This document shows positions 21,202 through 29,708 of a stretch of DNA of 64,000 nt, piece after piece. The translations under genes and the position numbers were made by a program. Location: positions 7,316,001-7,380,000 of the forward strand of contig NZ_CP090063.1 of the NCBI RefSeq assembly GCF_021391495.1. The letters run 5' to 3'. This DNA comes from Amycolatopsis acidiphila. GTDB taxonomy: Bacteria > Actinomycetota > Actinomycetes > Mycobacteriales > Pseudonocardiaceae. Under the pieces are notes generated by a model. That model worked only from the letters and a program-made list of their open reading frames with translations. It was not told the origin of the DNA and searched no databases. Each line of letters starts with the position of its first letter. Position 1 is the stretch's first letter.

Positions 21202-21861
21202 ATGCCAGGCCTCAGTGGGGATCAGATCAGGAAGCGGCTCGACGCGGCGCGGCTCTACCTGTGCACCGACGCGCGCAGTGAGCGCGGCGACCTCGCCGAG
21301 TTCGCCGACGCGGCGCTCGCCGGAGGCGTCGACATCATCCAGCTCCGCGACAAGACCAGCGGAGCGCCGCTCGAGGCGAAGCAGGAGCTGGCCGCGCTGG
21401 AGGTGCTCGCCGAGGCGTGCGCCCGGCACGGCGCACTGCTCGCGGTGAACGACCGGGCGGACGTCGCGCTCGCCGTCGACGCGGACGTTCTGCACCTGGG
21501 CCAGGACGACCTGCCGGTGCCGCTCGCGCGCCGCGTCATCGGGGACGAGCCGGTCATCGGCCGCTCCACGCACTCCGTCGAACAGGCACGGGCGGCGGCG
21601 GCGGAACCGGGCGTGGACTACTTCTGCACCGGGCCGTGCTGGCCGACCCCGACCAAGCCGGGCCGCTCGGCGCCGGGCCTGGACCTGGTGCGGGCGACGG
21701 CCGGGGCGACGCGGCCGTGGTTCGCCATCGGCGGGATAGACGACGAACGCCTGCCCGAGGTGCTCGAGGCAGGCGCTACCCGTGTCGTGGTGGTGCGGGC
21801 GATCACCGAGGCCGAGGACCCGCAGGCCGCGGCCCGCCGGATCGTCTCCGCCCTGCCGTAG
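21202..21861 (+). CDS. thiE: Thiamine-phosphate synthase ThiE
   Basis: 219 residues from ATG 21202. ThiE joins HMP-PP and thiazole phosphate to thiamine phosphate. The TIM-barrel motifs are present: [62 protein letters not shown] and [12 protein letters not shown]. It is divergent from thiO, placing the end-product enzyme beside the thiazole branch as in M. tuberculosis Rv0414c. No riboswitch is seen on its own side. Confidence 0.96.
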   Translation: MPGLSGDQIRKRLDAARLYLCTDARSERGDLAEFADAALAGGVDIIQLRDKTSGAPLEAKQELAALEVLAEACARHGALLAVNDRADVALAVDADVLHLGQDDLPVPLARRVIGDEPVIGRSTHSVEQARAAAAEPGVDYFCTGPCWPTPTKPGRSAPGLDLVRATAGATRPWFAIGGIDDERLPEVLEAGATRVVVVRAITEAEDPQAAARRIVSALP

Positions 21862-21864
21862 CGG

Positions 21865-22740
21865 TCAGCCGCTGGTCGGGCCGGCGCTCTCGGTCGGCGT
21901 CGCCGAAGCCGTCTGCGAGGCGCTGCTCTGCGAGGGCTGTTCCTGCTGAGTGGTGCTGGGGACGGACGTCTCGCTCTGCTCGGTCGAGGTGGCGGTCGGA
22001 CGCGACTTCGAGGTCTGCGTCTCGGTGACCGTCGTCGTCTCGTGCGTGGTGGTCGCCGAACCGCCCGACCTGCCCACGACCTGGCCGAACGTGGTGCCCG
22101 AACCACCTGAAACCGCGTGCCCGGTCAGGCTCTCGAACCCGGTCAGGGCCAGCATCCCGACGAGAAACGCCACGACGCTGGTGCCCGCGATGAGCGTCCA
22201 GCGGTTCTTCCACCAGGGCGGCTTCGGCTTGGTCTCGGGCTTCGCCAGCACCTGCGTCGGTGCCCCCGTCGCGTTCTGCACCGCGGTCGCGTTCTGCGCG
22301 CCGGGCCGGGGGAGGTACACCGTGCGCTCCCCGCCGCCGGACTGCCCCGCGCCCGCCATCGGCAGGTACTGGGTGGGCTGCACCCGGTTGACCGCCGTCG
22401 CCGGCAGCTGCCCCTGCTGCGCCGGCCCGGGCTGTATCAGCGGGTTGGCCGGGAGCCGCGGCGGCGGTTCGACGAACCGCGTCTCCTGCCGCAACCGCGT
22501 GTCGGTCAGCGCCAGCACCTCGGCCGTCTTGCGGGCGGCCTCCTTGGTGCGGCGCAGCGACCGCAGGTACACCTCACTGCCGATCGTGGTGATGATGCTG
22601 GCGATCCCCGCGCCCGCGACGGTTCCCCCCACGCCCAGCGTCGAACCCAGGAACGCCGCCGTGATCGCGGCGAGTGCCGACGCGACCACCTGTGCCGGCT
22701 TGAGACCGGTCTTCTGAGTCTCTTCCTTTTCCTCGGTCAT
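21865..22740 (-). CDS. Hypothetical two-helix membrane protein with Thr/Ser-rich tail
   Basis: 291 residues. The cytosolic start (MTEEKEETQKTGLKPAQ) leads to a Gly/Ala-rich hydrophobic segment (about 20-55). A linker with many Pro and Gln follows, then a second hydrophobic helix (about 186-206, after KPPWWKNRW). The C-terminal 80 residues consist largely of Thr, Ser, Glu and Gln, as in exported, possibly glycosylated stalks. I recognise no enzymatic domain. It is convergent with thiE, 3 bp from its stop. Confidence 0.75.
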   Translation of the reverse strand: MTEEKEETQKTGLKPAQVVASALAAITAAFLGSTLGVGGTVAGAGIASIITTIGSEVYLRSLRRTKEAARKTAEVLALTDTRLRQETRFVEPPPRLPANPLIQPGPAQQGQLPATAVNRVQPTQYLPMAGAGQSGGGERTVYLPRPGAQNATAVQNATGAPTQVLAKPETKPKPPWWKNRWTLIAGTSVVAFLVGMLALTGFESLTGHAVSGGSGTTFGQVVGRSGGSATTTHETTTVTETQTSKSRPTATSTEQSETSVPSTTQQEQPSQSSASQTASATPTESAGPTSG

Positions 22741-22905
22741 GATTCCGATCTGCTCGCAAGTTGCCCCACCGTGATCCCACGGTGTCCAACGTGTTAGTCG
22801 ATCGGAATGCTCCCGGCGTTAGCAGTTTCGTGAGCAGCACCACGACGACTGTCCACTTTGGATCAAGCGGCCTTCACCACGACCTCATACCCGTGAAATC
22901 CGGAT

Positions 22906-24381
22906 TCATCCGCGAACGTGCGTAGGCGGTCCGTCGACGGCGCAGTGCAGGCACTTTCCTAGATCAAGCTTCCCTTGCGGCGCAACGTGTTCCGGCGCCA
23001 ACACGGAGTTACGGACACCGAGCCCGCACAGCGCCCCGACGACCGCGAGCCCGGCGCAGACGAGAAGCGAGACCCGCCAGCCCGAGGTGAGCGCGGCGGG
23101 ATCGGAATACGACTCGCCGGTAAGTCCGGCGATCGCGGGCAGCACCGCGATGGCGATCAGGTTTCCGGCGCGGGCGATCGCGTTGTTCACGCCCGAGGCG
23201 ACTCCGGCGTGCTCGTCGGGCACCGCCGCGAGCACGGTCGCCGTCACCGGCGCGACCACCGTGGCCAGGCCCAGCCCGAACACGACGATCGCGGGCAGCA
23301 CGCTGCCGACGTAGGACGAGCCAGGGCCGACCCGCGTCAGCAGCAGCATGCCCGTCGCCAGCAGGCACGGCCCCACGACCAGCTGCGTTCGCGGCCCGAT
23401 GCGCTGGGCGAGCGCGCCGGAACGCCCGGACAGCAACAACATGATGATCGTGATGGGCAGCCCGGCGAGGCCGGCCGCGGTGGGCGAGTAGCCGAGCGAG
23501 ACCTGCAGCTGCAGCACCAGCAGCATCATCACGCCGCCGAGCGCGGCGTAGACGACGAAGGTCAGGCCGTTGGACAGGGTGAACGTGCGGTCCGCGAACA
23601 TGACCGGCGGCACCAGCGGGGTGGCCGAGCGCAGCTGCAGCCGGACGAACGCGGCGAGCCCGGCGAGGCCGACGACCGCCGCGACGAGCACCAGCGGGTC
23701 GGCGACCCCTCGTCCGGGCGCCTCCACCAGGGCCGCGGTGATGCCGGCGAGCCCGATCGCGCCGAGCACGGAGCCGGTCACGTCGATCCGGCCGCTCACG
23801 GTCTCGTCGCGGGACTCGGGCACGTACTTGCGGGCGAGCCAGACGCACACCACGGCGATCGGCAGGTTGATCAGGAAGCCCAGCCGCCACGACCACACCT
23901 GCACGAGCAGGCCGCCGACCAGCGGGCCGATCGCGGCCGCGAGGCCGCCGAGCCCGGACCAGGCGCCGATCGCGCGCCCGCGGTCGGCGCGGACGAACGA
24001 CGCCTGCAGGATCGCGAGCGAGCCGGGCGTCAACAACGCGCCGCCGATGCCCTGCAGCACGCGCGTGCCGACCAGCATCGGCGTCGACACCGCGAGCCCG
24101 CACAGCACTGAGGAGGCGCCGAACCACACGACGCCGATGACGAACATCCGGCGCCTGCCGTAGTGGTCGCCCAGCGAACCCGCGATGAGGATGAGCGAGG
24201 CCAGCGCGAGCAGGTAGCCGTCGAGGATCCACTGGAGGCCGGCGACGGAGGCGTTCAGCTCCCTGCCGATCCGCGGCAACGCGACGTTGACGATCGAACC
24301 GTCGAGCATCGCCATCCCCGACCCGAGGATGGTCGTCGCGAGGACTCCGCGGGCCTGCGCCGTCCCCCAGCGGACGGTCAC
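22906..24381 (-). CDS. MFS transporter, DHA2 (EmrB/QacA) family
   Basis: 491 residues from GTG 24381, overlapping the GntR gene stop as GTGA. Fourteen hydrophobic helices are expected from the length and pattern. The family motifs LDGSIVNVALPRIGRELNAS (helix 1) and GSLGDHYGRRRMFVIG (loop 2-3, motif A) are clear. DHA2 carriers export drugs or small metabolites with protons. The last 30 residues are an extra cytosolic tail containing CLHC. Translational coupling to the DasR-like gene is unusual and suggests that regulator and exporter are expressed together. Substrate unknown. Confidence 0.92.
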   Translation of the reverse strand: MTVRWGTAQARGVLATTILGSGMAMLDGSIVNVALPRIGRELNASVAGLQWILDGYLLALASLILIAGSLGDHYGRRRMFVIGVVWFGASSVLCGLAVSTPMLVGTRVLQGIGGALLTPGSLAILQASFVRADRGRAIGAWSGLGGLAAAIGPLVGGLLVQVWSWRLGFLINLPIAVVCVWLARKYVPESRDETVSGRIDVTGSVLGAIGLAGITAALVEAPGRGVADPLVLVAAVVGLAGLAAFVRLQLRSATPLVPPVMFADRTFTLSNGLTFVVYAALGGVMMLLVLQLQVSLGYSPTAAGLAGLPITIIMLLLSGRSGALAQRIGPRTQLVVGPCLLATGMLLLTRVGPGSSYVGSVLPAIVVFGLGLATVVAPVTATVLAAVPDEHAGVASGVNNAIARAGNLIAIAVLPAIAGLTGESYSDPAALTSGWRVSLLVCAGLAVVGALCGLGVRNSVLAPEHVAPQGKLDLGKCLHCAVDGPPTHVRG

Positions 24382-25106
24382 GGCGTGGTGAGCGTGGTGA
24401 CGAACTTGTAGCGGTCGCCCCGGTAGATGGAGCGGACGAACTCGACCGGCTTGCCGTCGGTGCCGAACGAGTGCCGGGACAGCAGCAGCACGGGCATGCC
24501 GACGTCGGCGCCGAGCAGCTCCGCCTCCTGCGGGCCGGCGAGCGAGGTCTCGATGGTCTCCTCGGCGCGCTCCATCTGGACGCCGAACTGCTCGCGCAGC
24601 ACCGCGTAGAGCGAGCCGCCCGAGGAGATGTGCTTGCGCAGGCCGCGGAACCGGCTCAACGGCAGGTGGGTGGTCTCCAGCGCCATCGGCTCGTTGTCGG
24701 CGAGGCGCAGCCGCCGCATCCGCATGATCTTGGCGCCGCTGCGGATGCCGAGCAGCTTCGACATCTCCGGCTCGGAGACCAGTTCCTCGATCTCGAGCAG
24801 CTTCGACGACGGTTCACGGCCCTGCGCCCGCATGTCCTCGGTGTAGGAGGACAGCTGCAGGCGCTGCGCGAGCTTGGGCTCGGCCGCGAAGGTGCCCTTG
24901 CCCTGCACCCGGTGCAGGCGGCCTTCCGCGGTGAGGTCGGCCAGCGCCTGGCGCACGGTCGTGCGGGAGACGCCGAAGTCGGTGGCGAGCGCACGCTCGG
25001 TCGGGATGGGCGAGCCGGGCGGCAGGCTCTCCAGGAGGTCCAGCAGATGCTGCTTCAACGCCCAGTACTTCGGCTCGCGCTGACCCCGCGTGGGTGACTC
25101 GAACAT
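24378..25106 (-). CDS. dasR: GntR/HutC family regulator, DasR-like
   Basis: 242 residues from ATG 25106 with AGGGAG upstream. The N-terminal winged helix (about 10-75; IPTERALATDFGVSRTTVRQ) is followed by a UTRA ligand-binding domain (about 95-235). A dre-type operator lies 80 bp upstream, and the divergent genes handle amino-sugar phosphate. Together these make this the DasR orthologue, which in Streptomyces senses GlcN-6-P/GlcNAc-6-P and controls GlcNAc uptake, chitinases and antibiotic production. The symbol rests on operator and context rather than alignment. Confidence 0.85.
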   Translation of the reverse strand: MFESPTRGQREPKYWALKQHLLDLLESLPPGSPIPTERALATDFGVSRTTVRQALADLTAEGRLHRVQGKGTFAAEPKLAQRLQLSSYTEDMRAQGREPSSKLLEIEELVSEPEMSKLLGIRSGAKIMRMRRLRLADNEPMALETTHLPLSRFRGLRKHISSGGSLYAVLREQFGVQMERAEETIETSLAGPQEAELLGADVGMPVLLLSRHSFGTDGKPVEFVRSIYRGDRYKFVTTLTTP

Positions 25107-25186
25107 GACCGACTCCCTCTTTTTGAACCGCCCGCCGGGCGCAGGAAGAAACTACCCTTTCGCCTCGTCCCCGCGCCCGCGTTAAT

Positions 25187-25202
25187 ATTGGTCTAGACCT
25201 TA
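25187..25202. promoter_or_regulatory. dre-type DasR operator
   Basis: ATTGGTCTAGACCTTA at 25187-25202 contains the perfect palindrome GGTCTAGACC, the core of the published dre consensus A(C/G)TGGTCTAGACCA(C/G)T. It lies between the divergent dasR-like gene (start 25106) and the SIS-domain gene (start 25315), so it can serve both. Confidence 0.88.
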
Positions 25203-25314
25203 AAGTGCCAATGCTGCGAAGATGCAGCGAAACCTACCGGATCGCGGCCGCGGTCCGCCCTGGCGACGCGGCGGGGACTACGCGCACAATCGCAGGAACA
25301 CGAGAGGGACGACT

Positions 25315-26343
25315 ATGACCACCCCCGGACAGCACATGGCAGCCGAGATCGCGGAGCAACCCGCCGTGCTGGCCGGCCAGGTGGCCCGCCGCGCGGAGTT
25401 CGCCGAGGTGGCCCGGGGCATCGCCCGGCGGCCGCCGCGGTTCGCGCTGCTGGCCGCGCGCGGGTCGAGCGATCACGCGGCGCTGTACGCGAAGTACCTG
25501 ATCGAGGTACTCCTGGGGCTGCCGGCGGGCCTGGTGTCGCCGTCGACCGTGACACTTTACGGCGCTCGTCCCGACCTGCGCGACGTCCTGCTGATCTCGG
25601 TGAGCCAGAGCGGCGGCTCGCCCGACCTGCTGGAATTCACCGAGACCGCCCGCGCGCAGGGTGCGCTGACGGTGGCGGTCACGAACACCCCGGCCTCGCC
25701 GCTGCACAAGGCCGCCGAGCTCGCAGTGGACATCGGCGCGGGCACCGAGCAGGCGGTCGCCGCGACCAAGACGTACTCGGCGACGCTGCTGGCGTTGTAC
25801 CTGCTCATCGACGCCGTGCGTGGCGGGGACGGCTCGGCGGCGGCCGACCTGGGTGCCCTCGCGGAACAGGCGCTCCAAGCCGATGTGCAGCGCGCGATCG
25901 ACCGGTACCGCTTCGTCAACCGCGTGATCACAACCGGGCGCGGCTACTCGTACGCGACAGCGTTGGAATCGGCGCTGAAACTGGCCGAGACGAGCTACCT
26001 CGCCGCCCGTGCCTACAGCGGCGCGGACCTGCTGCACGGCCCGGTCGCGGCGATCGACGAGGACACCGCGGTGCTCGCGGTGACCGGTTCAGGTCGCGGC
26101 GGCGGCGCCATGCACGACGTGCTGAAAGCGGTTGCCGAGCGGGGCGCGGACGTCCTCGCGGTCGGCTCGTCCAGTCAGGACGTGCCCGCGGCGCTGCGCA
26201 TCCCGGTGCCGGAGGTCGCCGAGGAGCTGGCGCCGGTGCTGGAGGTGCTGCCCGTGCAGCAGCTCGCGCTCGGGCTGTCGGTGGCACGCGGCGGTGACCC
26301 GGACAGCCCGCGTGGCCTGCTCAAGGTCACCAAGACGCGATGA
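25315..26343 (+). CDS. SIS-domain aminosugar-phosphate isomerase/deaminase (GlmS-C/AgaS-like)
   Basis: 342 residues from ATG 25315 with GAGAGGGAC upstream. Two SIS domains are present: ALLAARGSSDHAALYAKYLIE and ISVSQSGGSPDLLEF in the first, RGYSYATALESALKLAE in the second. This is the isomerase half of GlmS without the glutaminase domain. Such proteins deaminate GlcN-6-P to Fru-6-P or act on related aminosugar phosphates. The dre operator upstream and the overlapping kinase gene support catabolism of GlcNAc/GlcN. It is not the classical NagB fold. Exact reaction inferred. Confidence 0.88.
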   Translation: MTTPGQHMAAEIAEQPAVLAGQVARRAEFAEVARGIARRPPRFALLAARGSSDHAALYAKYLIEVLLGLPAGLVSPSTVTLYGARPDLRDVLLISVSQSGGSPDLLEFTETARAQGALTVAVTNTPASPLHKAAELAVDIGAGTEQAVAATKTYSATLLALYLLIDAVRGGDGSAAADLGALAEQALQADVQRAIDRYRFVNRVITTGRGYSYATALESALKLAETSYLAARAYSGADLLHGPVAAIDEDTAVLAVTGSGRGGGAMHDVLKAVAERGADVLAVGSSSQDVPAALRIPVPEVAEELAPVLEVLPVQQLALGLSVARGGDPDSPRGLLKVTKTR

Positions 26344-27251
26344 GCTTCGTCATCGGGGTGGACGCGGGCGGCACGTCCACCCGCGCGCTCGCGGTGGCCG
26401 CGGCCGGGACGGTCCTTGGCAGCGGTCGCTCGGGCGGTGCCAACCCGAACTCGCACTCGCCCGAGACGGCCGCCAAGCATCTCGGGGAGGCGATCGGCGC
26501 CTGCCTCGGCGGACTCGATCCGCAGGAGGCAAACGCTTGCGTGGTCGGCATGGCCGGCAGCAGCAAGCTGACCGACCCGGCGGTGGCCGGTCTGTTCGAG
26601 GCGACCTGGGCCCGGCTGGGGCTGGGCGAGGTGCTCGTGTTGACCGACGCCGAGGTCGCGTTCGCGTCGGCGACGGCCGCCCCCGACGGCACGGTGCTCA
26701 TCGCCGGCACCGGCTCGATCGCGGGCCGGATCCGCAAGCGCCGGATGGTGTCCACGGCCGGCGGCTACGGCTGGCTGCTGGGCGACGAGGGCTCGGCGTT
26801 CTGGCTCGGCCGCGAAGCCGTCCGCGCCACGCTCGACGCCCTCGGCGGCAGTGACGAGCTGGGCCCGCTCGCCACCGCGGTGCTCGCGGAGGCCGGCATC
26901 GAGGTCGCCGACCGGCTCCAGGCCTGGCGGCGGCTGATCACCGTCGCGAACGCCGAAGCCCCGATCCGGCTCGCGCGGTTCGCCCCGCTGGTCAGCGCGG
27001 CGCCCGACGCGGGGCCGATCCTGAACCGGGCCGCGACCCTGCTCGTCGAGATCGCGCTGGCGACCCGCGAGCCCGGCGAGGACACACCGGTGGTGCTCGT
27101 CGGAAGCGTGCTCAACGGGCCGGTCGGTGCCAGGGTGCGCGCGAACCTTTCCAGCCTCGAGGTCCTGACCAGCACCGACGGCGTGCTAGGCGCCGCCTGG
27201 CTCGCCGCGGTCGAGGCCTTCGGCGAGAGCGCCGTCCGGCCCCGGCGCTGA
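26340..27251 (+). CDS. N-acetylglucosamine kinase-like BadF/BadG family ATPase
   Basis: 303 residues, overlapping the SIS gene stop as ATGA. The actin-like ATPase fold is clear: FVIGVDAGGTSTRALAV (phosphate 1), VLTDAEVAFASA, VLIAGTGSIAGRI (phosphate 2) and GGYGWLLGDEGSAFWLG, the motif of mammalian-type GlcNAc kinases in this family. It would phosphorylate GlcNAc or GlcN salvaged from the wall or chitin, feeding the coupled SIS protein. Its last 66 bp overlap the 3' end of the convergent DUF3159 gene. Confidence 0.88.
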   Translation: MSFVIGVDAGGTSTRALAVAAAGTVLGSGRSGGANPNSHSPETAAKHLGEAIGACLGGLDPQEANACVVGMAGSSKLTDPAVAGLFEATWARLGLGEVLVLTDAEVAFASATAAPDGTVLIAGTGSIAGRIRKRRMVSTAGGYGWLLGDEGSAFWLGREAVRATLDALGGSDELGPLATAVLAEAGIEVADRLQAWRRLITVANAEAPIRLARFAPLVSAAPDAGPILNRAATLLVEIALATREPGEDTPVVLVGSVLNGPVGARVRANLSSLEVLTSTDGVLGAAWLAAVEAFGESAVRPRR

Positions 27252-27908
27252 CTCCCTTTCCCCGGCGGGCTCGAGGCGCAGGCCCGGATGGTCGGCAGGC
27301 AGCGTGCGGTAGAGCACCCAGCCGCTGACCGCGATCGTCAGCGCCTGCAGCGGCCAGGTGAGCACGGTGCGTGCGACGCCGAGCGCGACCAGTTGCCCGG
27401 TCCACCACAACGGCAGGTAGACGGCGACCCGCAGCAGGTACTGGCACGACCAGGTCAGGCTCGCGCGCGAGTAGGCACGCAGCAGCGCCGGATCCCGGCG
27501 CCACCGCGTCTTCTGGCCGAGCACCAGCCCGACCACCACGCCGAGCAGCGGCCAGCGCACGACCACGCTCGCCGCCCACAGCAACGCGCTGGCCACATTG
27601 GACAGCAGCTGGATCAGAAAGAAGTCCTGCGCACGACCGGTGTGCAGCGCGACCAGCGCCGCGACGATCACCGCCGCGAGGCTCACCACGACCGCGCGGG
27701 CCTTGTCGCCCCGGACGAGCCGGAACACCCCGACCGCCACCGCGGTCGCGGTCGCCGCCACCGAGCCCCACGCGATGGAGTTCCCGGCGATCAGCCAGCC
27801 CAGGACGAACGCCAGCGGCGGCAGGCTCGCGTCCACCGCGCCCTTGCGGCCGCCGAGCACACTCGCCAGGGATTCGCGTTCCCGAGCCGCAGGTGAGGTC
27901 ACCCTCAC
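27186..27908 (-). CDS. DUF3159 membrane protein
   Basis: 240 residues taken from GTG 27908 (GTG 27902 also possible); codons further upstream belong to the promoter region of the divergent gene. After a short soluble start (ESLASVLGGRKGAVDASLPP) there are about six hydrophobic helices, with LGQKTRWRRDPALLRAYSRASLTWSCQYL between helices 4 and 5, spelling the DUF3159 core. The C-terminus is acidic and soluble. Function is unknown; members occur widely in actinobacteria. The 3' end overlaps the kinase gene by 66 bp. Confidence 0.85.
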   Translation of the reverse strand: MRVTSPAARERESLASVLGGRKGAVDASLPPLAFVLGWLIAGNSIAWGSVAATATAVAVGVFRLVRGDKARAVVVSLAAVIVAALVALHTGRAQDFFLIQLLSNVASALLWAASVVVRWPLLGVVVGLVLGQKTRWRRDPALLRAYSRASLTWSCQYLLRVAVYLPLWWTGQLVALGVARTVLTWPLQALTIAVSGWVLYRTLPADHPGLRLEPAGERESAPGPDGALAEGLDRGEPGGA

Positions 27909-28124
27909 ATGCTGCCCGATTGCGCCCTTTCGGGGGAGTACGTCCCGAGATCTTCGCCACAGGGAGTGTTTCGCTCCGGTAATGAAGAGGCGCTGATGAC
28001 CGACAAAGTAAGAAACTATGACGTCCGAGGAAACCGACGGTGGCGTAGGTCGGGAACAGGGGTGCATCCTCGCGATGTTGGTTCTGGGGAGAACCGGCAG
28101 GTGCGTAGAGAGGGGAATCGCAGC

Positions 28125-28928
28125 GTGTACGGCTACGACAGCTATGTCGCCTTGGGCGACAGCTTCACCGAAGGCCTGAACGACCGCCTCCCCGACGGCA
28201 CCTTCCGCGGCTGGGCAGACCGGCTGGCCGAGATCCTCGCCGGCGGCCGGCCCGGCTTCCAGTACGCGAACCTGGCGCTGCGCGGGAAGATGCTCGCCGA
28301 GATCATCGACGAACAGGTCCCTCTCGCCCTCGAGCTCAAACCCGACCTCGTGACGTTCTGCGGCGGCGGCAACGACGTCATCGTGCCCGGCACCGATGTC
28401 GACGAGATCGCCGCGAAGATCGACGAGGTGATCGCGGCGCTCCGCGGCGCCGGTATCGACGTGTTGCTGTTCAACGGTCCCGACACCAAGTCGTTGTCGG
28501 TGATGAGCGTGCTGCGCGGGAAGATCGGCATCTACAACACGAACCTGTGGACGATCGCCGCGCGGCACGGTGCCCGCGTGGTGGACCTGTGGACCATGGA
28601 CGTGCTGCGCGACTTCCGCGCCTGGAGCGACGACAGGCTGCACTTCACACCCGAGGGCCATCGGCGGATCGCGTTGCGGGCCGCCGAACTGCTCGGCGTG
28701 CCGGTGGCCGAGGACTGGCGTGAGCCGTGGCCGGCGCTGACGGCCCAGCCCAACTGGGTCGAGCTGCGCCGCTCGGACCTGGCCTGGACGAAGATGCACC
28801 TGCTGCCGTGGATCCGCCGCCAGCTGCGCGGCGAGTCCATGGGGGACGGCCTGTCGCCGAAGCGGCCGCAGCTCACCCCGTTCGTGATCCCCGCCGTTCC
28901 CGTCGACGACCACGCTCCGACCAGCTAA
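28125..28928 (+). CDS. SGNH/GDSL-family hydrolase
   Basis: 267 residues from GTG 28125 (AGAGGGG upstream); an in-frame ATG at 27996 would add a 43-residue basic leader without support. Catalytic blocks: YVALGDSFTEGLND (nucleophile Ser), the Gly in NLALRGKM, GGGNDVI (block III Asn) and DDRLHFTPEGH (Asp-x2-His). There is no signal peptide, so it is a cytosolic esterase/lipase-type enzyme. The C-terminal 60 residues contain a conserved EPWPALTAQPNW stretch. Substrate unknown. Confidence 0.9.
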   Translation: MYGYDSYVALGDSFTEGLNDRLPDGTFRGWADRLAEILAGGRPGFQYANLALRGKMLAEIIDEQVPLALELKPDLVTFCGGGNDVIVPGTDVDEIAAKIDEVIAALRGAGIDVLLFNGPDTKSLSVMSVLRGKIGIYNTNLWTIAARHGARVVDLWTMDVLRDFRAWSDDRLHFTPEGHRRIALRAAELLGVPVAEDWREPWPALTAQPNWVELRRSDLAWTKMHLLPWIRRQLRGESMGDGLSPKRPQLTPFVIPAVPVDDHAPTS

Positions 28929-28964
28929 GTCGCGTTCGGGCGTGACGCGGCTTACAGTCGCGAT

Positions 28965-29423
28965 GTGTCCGGTTCACGCAGCTGGATCCCGGCCGTGCCG
29001 ATCGCGGTGGTGGTGACCGGCGTACTGGCGTTCGCCGCGATCTCGGTGCAGGGCCCGCAGCTGCGTGCCCATCTCGCGCAGCCGGGCCGCGCCTCCGCGC
29101 AGGCGGCGATCGACCGGACGCTGGCCGCCGAGCCGATCACTTTCGCGCCCAACGCCACCGAACCGACCGGAGGCGTCGCGCCGCTCGCCGAGGTCCTCCG
29201 CATCGCGCCTACAGGACTCACCTTCGAGGTCGGCGGGCATACCGCAGCGGGGCCGGGCGGGGAGGAAACAGCGCTCGCGCTGTCGCAGACGCGAGCGGAC
29301 GCCGTCGTGAAAGCGCTTGCCGCGGCCGGGGTGCTTGCCGACCGGCTCACGGCGAAGGGCTACGGCGACACCCGGCCCAGCGCCACCGGCGACGACCGGC
29401 GCGTGGACGTCACGGTCCGGTAG
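28965..29423 (+). CDS. OmpA-like domain protein with N-terminal membrane anchor
   Basis: 152 residues from GTG 28965. A single helix (about 9-27, IPAVPIAVVVTGVLAFAA) is followed by a spacer and a C-terminal OmpA/MotB-type peptidoglycan-binding fold ending LSQTRADAVVKALAAAGV, GYGDTRPSATGDDRRVDVTV. The usual NxRVEI ending is DDRRVDVTV. M. tuberculosis ArfA (OmpATb, Rv0899) is comparable in design and is followed by small membrane proteins ArfB/ArfC, as here. Relationship to ArfA is an inference. Confidence 0.78.
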   Translation: MSGSRSWIPAVPIAVVVTGVLAFAAISVQGPQLRAHLAQPGRASAQAAIDRTLAAEPITFAPNATEPTGGVAPLAEVLRIAPTGLTFEVGGHTAAGPGGEETALALSQTRADAVVKALAAAGVLADRLTAKGYGDTRPSATGDDRRVDVTVR

Positions 29424-29432
29424 GAGGTCGCG

Positions 29433-29681
29433 ATGCTGTGGCTGTTCGGGCAGATCTGGCTATGGCTGCTGGTGGCATTCGCGCTCGGCGTGGTCACGAC
29501 GGTGGTGGTCCTGCGCCCGCGCCGGAAGTCGGTCCCGTCGGCCACGCACGCGGAGCAGACCCAGGTGCTCCCACTGCCGCCGGACGAGTATGTCGACCCG
29601 GAGCCCGAGCCCGACGCCGGTGACTGCGCGCGAGGGCGCCGCTCCGGCACGTTGCCGATCGATTGGCCGCCTGCGAGCTGA
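29433..29681 (+). CDS. Small membrane protein downstream of the OmpA-like gene
   Basis: 82 residues, 9 bp after the OmpA-like gene. One N-terminal helix (MLWLFGQIWLWLLVAFALGV and onward), a basic RPRRKS stop-transfer, then an acidic cytosolic tail with PDEYVDPEPEPDAGD. Spacing makes it the second gene of the operon and its position parallels ArfB of M. tuberculosis, but sequence similarity cannot be judged by eye. Confidence 0.7.
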   Translation: MLWLFGQIWLWLLVAFALGVVTTVVVLRPRRKSVPSATHAEQTQVLPLPPDEYVDPEPEPDAGDCARGRRSGTLPIDWPPAS

Positions 29682-29708
29682 CGAACCGCTCCTTGCTAAG
29701 TTTCAGCC

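Noticed and set aside
27186..28913. 575-codon minus-strand protein including the complement of the SGNH hydrolase
   Set aside because: The N-terminal half is antisense shadow of the SGNH gene; the real DUF3159 product starts at about 27908.
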